This document shows positions 1 through 6,346 of a stretch of DNA of 64,000 bases, in pieces (the stretch's first letter is position 1; each line of letters begins with the position of its first letter). The translations under genes and the position numbers were made by a program. Source of the DNA: DASUBV01 sp036501025. GTDB taxonomy: Bacteria; Actinomycetota; Actinomycetes; Streptosporangiales; Streptosporangiaceae. The stretch covers positions 1-64,000 of the forward strand of contig DASYBB010000096.1 in assembly GCA_036501025.1 (NCBI GenBank), written 5' to 3'. The notes under the pieces are model-generated. The model had not been told where the DNA came from, did not search any database, and worked only from the letters and a program-made list of their open reading frames with translations.

Positions 1-154
1 CCGTGCTCACGGCCGAGACAGCGGGGACGGCGGCCCAGGGCAGCTTCTTCAGCTGCTTATGCAGGGCCGGCATATTGGCCTTGACGGTCATCACGTAGTC
101 GGCGCCCCGGCCCAGGATGACCTGCGCGGTGTCATGCTGCGTGTGCATCGCGTC
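1..154 (-). pseudogene. ISAs1-family transposase, C-terminal part (split and partial)
   Basis: The minus strand from 154 downward reads DAMHTQHDTAQVILGRG, then YVMTVKANMPALH and LKKLPW. This is the segment that follows the second catalytic Asp in ISAs1 (DDE) transposases. It is in frame with the N-terminal half at 3502-4044 once the 3.3-kb insertion is removed: TIDA joins MHTQHD. The rest of the C-terminus, including the catalytic Glu, is outside the window. The gene is inactive because it is split. Confidence 0.8.
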
Positions 155-180
155 TTATGCGGACCTGGTCGTTATGCCGG
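149..180 (+). repeat. Left terminal inverted repeat of RIT element with 6-bp core
   Basis: The segment carries core CGCGTC (149-154) followed by two direct copies of an 8-bp arm, TTATGCGG (155-162) and TTATGCCG (172-179), 17 bp apart. The reverse complement of 3451-3481 matches 149-179 at 29 of 31 positions. Arms beside a short core are what tyrosine recombinases bind and cut. Confidence 0.8.
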
Positions 181-238
181 CCTGCGTCGGGAGACGTCAG
201 CGTTCGCCCGGGAGGCGGGCCGTGAGGTCTGCATAATC

Positions 239-261
239 ATCCCTTTCATCGATGAAGGGAT
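239..261 (+). promoter_or_regulatory. Near-perfect hairpin covering the ritA ribosome site
   Basis: ATCCCTTTCATC (239-250) pairs with GATGAAGGGAT (251-261) apart from one bulged T at 246. The GAAGGGA in the 3' arm is the best Shine-Dalgarno sequence for the GTG at 267. Folding would hide it, suggesting translational damping of the recombinase operon. A protein-binding operator is the alternative. Confidence 0.45.
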
Positions 262-266
262 GAACA

Positions 267-1481
267 GTGCTTAATCCTGACCTAGTTCGGGTTACGGGGC
301 CGTTGTCTGCGTCCCGGGAGGGCTTCAGTGCCTGGCTCGAGACGGCCGGCTACTCCAGGCGGATGCGCGCGGTCCACCTGCGTCTGATGGCTGACCTCAG
401 CTGCTGGCTGGGCGAGCGCGGGGAGGCCAGCGCGGACCTGGGCACGCCGCTGCTGGCGGAGTTCATCGCCGGCCGGCGGGCGGCCGGGCACCGCACCGGG
501 CTGTCGATGCTGGCCCTGCGCCCGCTGACGGAGTACCTCCGGGAAACCGGGGCCGTGCCGCCGGAGAAGCCGGCCCGGCCGGCCGGGCCGGCGGAAGAGG
601 CGATCGCCGAGTACGCGTCCTACCTTCGCGCCGAGCGCGGGCTTGCAGCGGAGACCATCGGGCACGCGGCCGTCCTGGTCCGGCCGTTCCTGGCCGGGAG
701 AATCGGGGACGGTGGCCTCAGGGACCTGGGATCGCTGACCGCGGCTGACGTGCAGGCGTTCGTCCTGGACCGTGCCCGCAGCGTGTCGCCGGCGCAGGTC
801 CAGCACACCGGGACGGCGCTGCGGTCGCTGCTGCGGTTCCTGCACCTGCGCGGCATCACCGCGTCACCGCTGGCGGGCGCCGTCCCGGCCGCGGCCGGCT
901 GGAAGCTGGCCGGCCTTCCCCGGCACCTGACGCAAGAAGAGACGGCCCGCATGGTGGCGTCATGCGACCTGGCCACTGTCACCGGGCGCCGTGACCGGGC
1001 GGTCCTGCTGCTTCTCGCCCGCACGGGGCTGCGGGCGGGCGAGGCCGCCGGGCTGCTGCTGGACGACATCGACTGGCGGGCGGGCGAGATCACGGTGCGC
1101 GGCAAGGGAAGCCGGCACGAGCGGCTGCCCCTGCCGCCCGACGCCGGCGAGGCACTGGCGTCCTGCCTGAGCGACGGCCGTCCGGCCCGGGCCCGGGGCC
1201 GGGAAGCATTCGCCGGGGTCCGGGCCCCGCACCGCCCGCTGACCCGCGGGGCAGTCACGCAGGTCGCGGCCCGCGCATCGCAGCGCTGCGGCCTGGGAAC
1301 CGTCTTCGCGCACCGCCTGCGCCACACCGCCGCCGCCGGCATGCTCGGCGGCGGCGCCTCGCTGGAGGAAATCGGCCAGGTCCTGCGCCACCGCCGGACG
1401 CTCACGACCGCCATATACGCCAAGGTCGACTGCGACGGGCTGCGCGCACTCGCGCGCCCCTGGCCGGGCGAGACCGCGTGA
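267..1481 (+). CDS. ritA: Tyrosine recombinase RitA of RIT element
   Basis: This 404-residue phage-integrase-family recombinase is the first of three. An N-terminal SAM-like core-binding domain (about 110-205) precedes the catalytic domain (about 220-390). The catalytic set is visible: Arg256 in TGLRAGE, Lys280 in GKGSRHERL, His349-x-x-Arg352 in HRLRH, His375 in LRHRR, and nucleophile Tyr384 in AIYAK. Start GTG at 267 is chosen for the GAAGGGA sequence 6-7 bases upstream. It overlaps ritB by 4 bp (GTGA), so translation is probably coupled. The three enzymes are thought to act together in RIT mobility; separate roles are not established. Confidence 0.9.
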   Translation: MLNPDLVRVTGPLSASREGFSAWLETAGYSRRMRAVHLRLMADLSCWLGERGEASADLGTPLLAEFIAGRRAAGHRTGLSMLALRPLTEYLRETGAVPPEKPARPAGPAEEAIAEYASYLRAERGLAAETIGHAAVLVRPFLAGRIGDGGLRDLGSLTAADVQAFVLDRARSVSPAQVQHTGTALRSLLRFLHLRGITASPLAGAVPAAAGWKLAGLPRHLTQEETARMVASCDLATVTGRRDRAVLLLLARTGLRAGEAAGLLLDDIDWRAGEITVRGKGSRHERLPLPPDAGEALASCLSDGRPARARGREAFAGVRAPHRPLTRGAVTQVAARASQRCGLGTVFAHRLRHTAAAGMLGGGASLEEIGQVLRHRRTLTTAIYAKVDCDGLRALARPWPGETA

Positions 1482-2407
1482 ACGTCCTGGAAGGCAAGCT
1501 GGAGGAGTACCTCGCCGTCCGCCGCGCCATGGGATTCAAGATGGAACGGCACGAGAAGCTGCTCGGCCAGTTCGCCCGTTTCGTCGCCGGGAACGGGGAA
1601 GCAGTCGTCACCACCGAGAACGCGCTCGCCTGGGCGACGCTGCCCGGATCAGCGCGGCCCCGGTGGCACGCGCTCCGGCTGTCGGCGGTCCGCGGTTTCG
1701 CCGCCTGGCTGAACGCGGCCGACCCGGCGCACCAGGTGCCGCCCCGCAGGCTGATCCCTTACGGCAGCCGGGCCGTCGTCCCCTACCTCTACTCCGACGA
1801 GCAGGTCGCGGCCCTGGCCCGGGAGGCCGGGAGGCTGGCCGGCCGGCTCCGGGCCGCGACCTTCCAGGCCCTGGTCCGGCTGCTGGCCGTCACCGGCATG
1901 CGGGTCGGCGAGGCGATCCGCCTCGACCGCGGCGACTACGATCCCGAAGCCGGCGTCCTGACGGTGCGCGGCACCAAGTTCGGGAAATCCAGGCACCTTC
2001 CGCTGCACCCGACAGCCGTCGCCGGCCTGGACGAGTACCTGCGGCTCCGCGACGAGCTCATGCCCGCCCCGCAGGCACCCGCACTGCTGCTGACCGCCCG
2101 AGGCTGCCGGCTGCGCTACGAACGGACCTGGGAGACATTCCGCGACCTGGCCGCCAGCGCCGGGCTGAAGCCCCGCTCGCCGGCCTGCCGCCCCCGGATT
2201 CACGACCTCCGCCACTCGTTCGCGGTCGCCACGCTGCTCGGCTGGCAGCGGTCCGGGGCCGACGTCCAGGCCATGCTGCCGCGGTTGTCGACCTACCTCG
2301 GGCACGCCGACCCCCGCCACACCTACGCCTACCTGTCCGCGGCACCGGAACTTCTCACCCTGGCCGCCGGGCGGCTCCAGGCATTCCAGGAAGAGCAAAC
2401 ACGATGA
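1478..2407 (+). CDS. ritB: Tyrosine recombinase RitB of RIT element
   Basis: This is the second recombinase, 309 residues, starting with GTG inside the ritA stop. The N-terminal domain is about 1-95 and the catalytic domain about 105-300. Catalytic residues seen are Arg142 in TGMRVGE, Lys167 or Lys170 in GTKFGKSRHL, His242-x-x-Arg245 in HDLRH, His276 in YLGHAD, and Tyr283 or Tyr285 in HTYAYL. All positions are retained, so the enzyme could be active. It overlaps ritC by 4 bp (ATGA). The closest described relatives are the middle genes of RIT elements and, more distantly, the Tn554-type TnpA/TnpB recombinases. Confidence 0.9.
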   Translation: MNVLEGKLEEYLAVRRAMGFKMERHEKLLGQFARFVAGNGEAVVTTENALAWATLPGSARPRWHALRLSAVRGFAAWLNAADPAHQVPPRRLIPYGSRAVVPYLYSDEQVAALAREAGRLAGRLRAATFQALVRLLAVTGMRVGEAIRLDRGDYDPEAGVLTVRGTKFGKSRHLPLHPTAVAGLDEYLRLRDELMPAPQAPALLLTARGCRLRYERTWETFRDLAASAGLKPRSPACRPRIHDLRHSFAVATLLGWQRSGADVQAMLPRLSTYLGHADPRHTYAYLSAAPELLTLAAGRLQAFQEEQTR

Positions 2408-3393
2408 CCACGCTCGCGCCCACCGTCCAGGCGTTCTTCACCGACTACCTGACCCGCCAGCGAAGAGCCAGCCCGCACACCATCGCGGCCTACCGCGACT
2501 CGCTCCGGCTGCTCCTGGCCTTCGCCGCCCGCCAGACCGGGAAGCAGCCCTCCCGCCTCGAGATCACCGACCTTGACGCCCCGGTAATCGGCGCGTTCCT
2601 CGACCACCTGGAAAACGACCGCGGGAACGGCGTCCGCACCCGCAACGCCCGGCTGGCCGCGATCCACGCCCTGTTCAGCTTCGCGGCCCTCCGCCACCTC
2701 GAGTGCGCAGCCGTCATCCAGCGCGTCATGGCCGTCCCGCCCAAGCGATTCGACCGCAAGCTCGTCACCTACCTCACCGAACCCGAAGCCGCAGCACTGC
2801 TCGCTGCCCCGGACACCGCCACCATGGCCGGCCGTCGCGACCAAGCGATGCTGGCGCTCGCCGTCCAGACCGGGCTGCGGGTCTCCGAGCTCACCTCGCT
2901 CACCAGGGCTGACGCGTTCCTGGGCACCGGAGCCCATGTCACCTGCACCGGAAAGGGCCGCAAGCAGCGGATAACCCCGCTCACCCCGGCCACGGCCAAA
3001 GTGCTCGCCGGCTGGCTCGGAGAGCGCCCGGGCGAGCAGGGAGACCCCCTGTTCCCCAGCCGGTCCGGAGCTCCGATGAGCCGCGACGCAGTCGAACGGC
3101 GCGTCGCCAGGCACACCGCCTCGGCCGCCCGCACGCAGCCGTCCCTGAAAGGGAAGAAGGTCTCGCCTCACGTCCTGAGGCACACCGCGGCAATGCGACT
3201 GCTGGCCGCCGGAACCGACACCACCGTCATCGCGCTCTGGCTAGGGCACGAGTCGGTCGCCACTACCCAGATTTACATTCACGCCGACCTCGCCATCAAG
3301 GAAAAAGCGCTCGCCCGCACGGCGCCGCTCGACGTTGAAGCCGGACGCTACCAGCCCCCGGACGCCCTCGTGGAGTTCCTCGAGTCCCTGTGA
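2404..3393 (+). CDS. ritC: Tyrosine recombinase RitC of RIT element
   Basis: This is the third recombinase, 329 residues. ATG at 2404 overlaps the ritB stop; an open frame continues upstream in antisense-like sequence but has no domain match. The N-terminal SAM-like domain is about 5-105 (SPHTIAAYRDSL is typical). The catalytic set is Arg159 in TGLRVSE, Lys184 in GKGRKQR, His256-x-x-Arg259 in HVLRH, His282 in LGHES, and Tyr291 in IYIH. It looks most like XerC/D-type integrases. The stop is immediately followed by an arm-like TTATGCCG (3394-3401), so the gene runs right up to the element end. Confidence 0.9.
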   Translation: MTTLAPTVQAFFTDYLTRQRRASPHTIAAYRDSLRLLLAFAARQTGKQPSRLEITDLDAPVIGAFLDHLENDRGNGVRTRNARLAAIHALFSFAALRHLECAAVIQRVMAVPPKRFDRKLVTYLTEPEAAALLAAPDTATMAGRRDQAMLALAVQTGLRVSELTSLTRADAFLGTGAHVTCTGKGRKQRITPLTPATAKVLAGWLGERPGEQGDPLFPSRSGAPMSRDAVERRVARHTASAARTQPSLKGKKVSPHVLRHTAAMRLLAAGTDTTVIALWLGHESVATTQIYIHADLAIKEKALARTAPLDVEAGRYQPPDALVEFLESL

Positions 3394-3450
3394 TTATGCC
3401 GCCGCCGCCCGGCCAGCCGCCACGACCGACACGACACCGGGCGGCGGCAT

Positions 3451-3507
3451 CGGCATAACGACCAGATCGGCATAAGACGCGTTATGCCGACGTCGGCATA
3501 ATGCGTC
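3451..3507 (+). repeat. Right terminal repeat of RIT element with doubled end
   Basis: CGGCATAA arms lie at 3451-3458 and 3468-3475, 17 bp apart, mirroring the left end. Then come core GACGCG (3476-3481), the perfect 20-bp palindrome TTATGCCGACGTCGGCATAA (3482-3501), and core TGCGTC (3502-3507) joining the ISAs1 gene. Thus CGGCATAA-GACGCG-TTATGCCG forms a complete recombinase-type site (8-bp inverted arms, 6-bp spacer) just inside the outer end. The left end has no such extra module. Confidence 0.75.
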
Positions 3508-4044
3508 GATCGTCAGGACTGCCCCGGCCAGGCCGGCGAACGCCTTCAGCAGCTCCCGCACCGCGGGGATCTCGTTGGACTTCTCGTCCACGGCGACCTG
3601 GCCGAGGACCGCGCCGATGCCGTGCGCCAGGGCCGCGACCAGGTGCGGGGCCTTCCCGTCCGTGTTCCTCGCACCGCAAACGGTCTTCCCGTCAACGGCG
3701 ATCACCAGCCGCCCGCCGGTCCGCACCGCCCGCGTCCACAGCCAGGCGCCCAGGACCCGGTCGAGAGCATCGGGGCTGGCCAGGGCGAAGGCCCGCCGGA
3801 ACGTCGATTCATCCGCCGCGCCGCGGACAGCGCCCAGCACGGCGAGCACCTCCGGGCCGGCGTCAGCGGCCCACTGCCCGATCGCGGCGAACGACCGCGA
3901 GCCCGCGATCACTGCCTCGATCCCGGCGGCGAGCAGGCCCGCCAGCGGATGCCGGCGACCGCGCCTCTTCCGCGGGTCCGGGACCTGGGCAAGGAGATCG
4001 AGCAGGTACTGGCTGCGGGCAGCCGGCATAGGCGCCGATGTCAT
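3502..4044 (-). pseudogene. ISAs1-family transposase, N-terminal part (split by RIT)
   Basis: The 181 codons from ATG at 4042-4044 encode the DDE_Tnp_1-associated N-terminal region (LLDLLAQVPDPRKRRG, HPLAGLLA), then the first catalytic Asp in AVDGKTVCGAR, the KSNEIPAVRELL segment and the second catalytic Asp in VLTIDA. One codon later the frame enters the RIT end and runs to a stop near 3394. An upstream ATG at 4122 exists, but the family usually starts close to MTSAPMPAARSQYLLDLL. Removing 155-3501 plus one core restores the frame with 1-154. Confidence 0.85.
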
Positions 4045-4183
4045 CGGCGGGCGGGTGTCCCTCGTGGCAGGCGATGGCACGCGTGAGAACTTCCATCGTT
4101 CCGCCCTGGCCCTGCCCGCCACTCACAGACACGCCGGGCACATCACCTAATTGTTACGACATCGCAGGTCACAGCTTCAATAC

Positions 4184-4203
4184 GCGACTTTGCCGGGTCC
4201 CTG
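4184..4203 (-). repeat. Probable terminal inverted repeat of the ISAs1-family element
   Basis: On the minus strand it begins CAGGGACCCGGCAAAG, 140-160 bp before the transposase start. ISAs1-family ends characteristically start CAGGG. The partner end is outside the window. Confidence 0.5.
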
Positions 4204-4416
4204 GTACCAGCACTAAGCCTTAACAGCCGGCCGTCGCCGACGGCGGCGGGCACGGCCGCAGACGGGTTGTGCGGCCCGTGCCCGCGCGAGGTCAGGCGCC
4301 GGCCGGGCCGGTGCCGCGATAGGTGGTGTCGGCGGCGGGCAGTGACCCGCCGTCTGCGAGCTCGTCCGCGGCGATTACGCCACCGCGAGTGAGCGGCTCG
4401 ACGAGGGCCGGGCGCT

Positions 4417-4599
4417 GCGATCTACAGCGAGGTTTCCGACTCCGACGGCCGGGTCCCGTGCATCTTCCATCCCAGTGACGAGGAGGAACACGGGCGCGGC
4501 ATGATCCTCGTCGAGGCTCTCGCCGCTCAATGGGGTACGCCGCCCACTCATACCGGCAAGACCGTCTGGTGCCAGCTCGCGGCTGTCTCAAGATCATGA
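4417..4599 (+). pseudogene. C-terminal fragment of an anti-sigma-type HATPase protein
   Basis: Translation gives EVSDSDGRVPCIFHPSDEEE, then HGRGMILVEALAAQWG and GKTVWCQL. These match the C-terminal half of actinobacterial RsbW/SpoIIAB-like ATP-binding regulators (HATPase_c_2): the G2-like HGRGM box and the final GKTVWCQL strand. No start codon or N1 box is found upstream between 4204 and 4416, so this is a remnant. It abuts the ISAs1 end, and IS-mediated deletion may have removed its 5' part. Confidence 0.6.
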
Positions 4600-4861
4600 A
4601 GTGCGCTCAGGGAGGAGTCACGTTCAGGGCTCACCGAGATTCGAGCCGCCCGGAGCGAACGTGGATGCTAAGCCCGATGGCCGCCGCGAGAAGTAGCGGC
4701 ACCGCCGTCACAATGGTTCCCCGGCACCTGGGGCTCAACGTCTGCCATGTAGCCGGCGGAGACTGGCCCGGTCGTCCGCATCCCATCCATGTGAGGCCTG
4801 CGGAATCCCGCTGCGCGGCCGACAAGCTCGTTCCCTGTCGGACGGCTTGAGCTGCGGGTCG
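4600..4861. other. Intergenic region without a recognisable gene
   Basis: Only short open frames with no family features occur between the HATPase remnant and the TetR stop codon. No hairpin or promoter pair stands out. Confidence 0.5.
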
Positions 4862-5482
4862 TCAGCTGAGGTGATGGCCGATCTGGCTGATCGCGAGGTC
4901 GAGCGCTGCCTCAAGGGGGCCGACATCGCGTTTGGCCTGGGTGAGCAGCAATCCGCCCTGGAGGGCGGCGAGAGTCCCGAGCGCGAGCCGGTCGACATTG
5001 GTGTCGTCCTGGAGCTCGCCGCGGTCGCGCATGCGCCGGAGCCCGTCGCGGATCGGGGCTTCCCAGCGGTCGAAGCTGGCGGCCAGCGCGGTCCGGGCGG
5101 GCTCGTCGGCCTCGGCGAGTTCGCTGGACAGTGATCCGAGCGGGCAGCCGCCCGCGCAGTGCCGCTGTCGTTGCAGCTCGACGAGCATGTCGCGCCACTG
5201 CCGGAACGCGGCGAGAGAGTCCAGCTCGTCGAGGAGCGGCCGCTGGCCGTCGATGATCGTGTCGGCCTGGTGCTCGATCACGGCGTGCACGAGCGAGCCC
5301 TTGCCGGGGAAGTAGTGGTAGAGCTGCGAGTTGCTGACCTGGGCGGCGGCCAGGACGTCTTCGTTGCTGGTGCCGGCCACGCCGTGGCGGAACATCAGCT
5401 CTGCCGCGGCTTCCACGATCCGCGCCCGGGTCGCGAGCCCCTTGCGGGTGAGGCGCCCGGCGGGCGCGTTCGCTGCGGCCAT
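4862..5482 (-). CDS. TetR/AcrR-family transcriptional regulator
   Basis: This 206-residue repressor has an N-terminal TetR_N helix-turn-helix at about 15-60 (IVEAAAELMFRHGV, then QLYHYFPGKGSLVHAV) and a ligand-binding C-terminal domain with a CAGGCPLGSLSSEL segment. That segment is common in TetR_C proteins of the YxaF/LmrA type, whose ligands are often small reactive or aromatic compounds. It is transcribed divergently from the SDR gene at 5575. The shared 92-bp gap holds two palindromes (5498-5521, 5537-5552) that are the obvious operators. It therefore probably represses itself and the dehydrogenase until an inducer binds. The inducer is unknown. Confidence 0.88.
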   Translation of the reverse strand: MAAANAPAGRLTRKGLATRARIVEAAAELMFRHGVAGTSNEDVLAAAQVSNSQLYHYFPGKGSLVHAVIEHQADTIIDGQRPLLDELDSLAAFRQWRDMLVELQRQRHCAGGCPLGSLSSELAEADEPARTALAASFDRWEAPIRDGLRRMRDRGELQDDTNVDRLALGTLAALQGGLLLTQAKRDVGPLEAALDLAISQIGHHLS

Positions 5483-5497
5483 GACCCCACCCTACCG

Positions 5498-5521
5498 TTT
5501 CTGGCCTTGACAAGCCAGAAA
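5498..5521. promoter_or_regulatory. TetR operator 1
   Basis: A perfect inverted repeat, TTTCTGGC-N8-GCCAGAAA, lies 15 bp before the tetR start. The spacer contains the -35 hexamer TTGACA (5508-5513) of the SDR promoter, so bound repressor would block RNA polymerase. Confidence 0.65.
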
Positions 5522-5536
5522 TCGTGTGGGCAGTAT
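5508..5536 (+). promoter_or_regulatory. SDR promoter (-35 TTGACA, -10 CAGTAT)
   Basis: TTGACA at 5508-5513 and CAGTAT at 5531-5536 are 17 bp apart. Transcription would begin within operator 2. This is a consensus-like sigma-70 promoter facing the dehydrogenase. Confidence 0.55.
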
Positions 5537-5552
5537 TGGCCTGTCCAGGCCA
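5537..5552. promoter_or_regulatory. TetR operator 2
   Basis: The perfect palindrome TGGCCTG-TC-CAGGCCA shares the half-site motif YTGGCC...GGCCAGAA with operator 1. It lies at the expected transcription start of the SDR gene. Confidence 0.55.
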
Positions 5553-5574
5553 GAATTCTAGGGAAGCGGTTCGC

Positions 5575-6327
5575 ATGACCTCCAACAGCTCCTTCACTCC
5601 ATCCACCGCGCTGGTCACCGGCGCCACCAGCGGCATCGGACGAGCCACCGCTATCGCCCTCGCCGCGACCGGGATTCACGTCGCGGCAGCGGGACGCGAC
5701 AAGACCCGCGGCGATCAGACGGTGGCGGCGATACGGGCGGCCGGCGGCCGGGCCGATTTCGTCCCGGCCGATCTGCGCGACGCAGCATCGGCAACCCAGC
5801 TGGCCGCCGCGGCCAGGGCTGTCCTCGGCCACGTCGACATCCTCGTCAACAACGCCGGGTCCGGCGCCTTCGGTCCCACCGCCGGCACGACCGAGGCCGC
5901 GTTCGACGACCTGTTCGCGCTCAACGTCAAGGTGCCGTACTTCCTCACCGCCGCCCTGGCCCCGGACATGGCCGGGCGCGGCGCCGGAGTCATCGTCAAC
6001 GTCTCGACGATGGTCGCCCAGTTCGGGCTCGACGGCATGGCGCTCTACGGCTCGACCAAGGCCGCGCTGGAACTGCTGACCAAGGCGTGGTCAGCAGAGT
6101 TCGGGCCGCAGGGCATCCGCGTCAACGCGGTCGCTCCGGGCCCGGTCAGCACCGAGGGCACGGCGGGAATGCGGGAAGCACAGGGATACCTCGCCTCGCT
6201 CGCGCCGGCCAGGCGACTGGGCACCGTGGAGGAGATCGCCGCCGCCATCGTCTACCTGGCCTCGCCGGAAGCGGGATTCACCCACGGCGTCGTGCTTTCG
6301 GTAGACGGCGGCCGCGTCGCCGTCTGA
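5575..6327 (+). CDS. Short-chain dehydrogenase/reductase
   Basis: This 250-residue classical SDR has the cofactor motif TGATSGIG (about 17-24), NNAG (about 90-93), catalytic Ser in VNVSTM, and Tyr/Lys in YGSTK. The C-terminal half carries RVNAVAPGPV, and the protein ends SVDGGRVAV. It probably reduces or oxidises a carbonyl/alcohol with NAD(P)H; an Arg just after the Gly motif (AGRDKTR) favours NADPH. ATG at 5575 (MTSNSS) is preferred over the upstream ATG at 5524, which lies within the second operator region. It is likely controlled by the divergent TetR protein. The substrate is not predictable. Confidence 0.9.
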   Translation: MTSNSSFTPSTALVTGATSGIGRATAIALAATGIHVAAAGRDKTRGDQTVAAIRAAGGRADFVPADLRDAASATQLAAAARAVLGHVDILVNNAGSGAFGPTAGTTEAAFDDLFALNVKVPYFLTAALAPDMAGRGAGVIVNVSTMVAQFGLDGMALYGSTKAALELLTKAWSAEFGPQGIRVNAVAPGPVSTEGTAGMREAQGYLASLAPARRLGTVEEIAAAIVYLASPEAGFTHGVVLSVDGGRVAV

Positions 6328-6346
6328 GACCGCTCACACGAGGCCC

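Larger units (their letters stand above)
155..3501 (+). mobile_element. RIT (recombinase-in-trio) element inserted in ISAs1 transposase gene
   Basis: Three tyrosine recombinase genes lie head to tail with 4-bp overlaps and almost nothing else. They are bounded by imperfect inverted repeats, the known layout of RIT elements. The element sits one codon after the second catalytic Asp codon of the ISAs1 transposase gene. The flanking 6-mers are CGCGTC (149-154) and TGCGTC (3502-3507). They share GCGTC, and the one mismatch is expected if one copy is an element-borne coupling sequence. No cargo gene is seen. The right end is longer than the left (see the repeat at 3451-3507). Confidence 0.85.
1..4203 (-). 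mobile_element. ISAs1-family insertion sequence, interrupted and cut by the left window edge
   Basis: The transposase is read on the minus strand, with its N-terminal half at 3502-4044 and the continuation at 1-154. The 3.3-kb RIT element separates the two. The outer end next to the transposase start is probably 4184-4203; read on the minus strand it begins CAGGGACCCGGCAAAGTC, and a CAGGG start is typical of ISAs1 termini. The other end lies beyond the window, so the target duplication cannot be checked. Confidence 0.75.
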
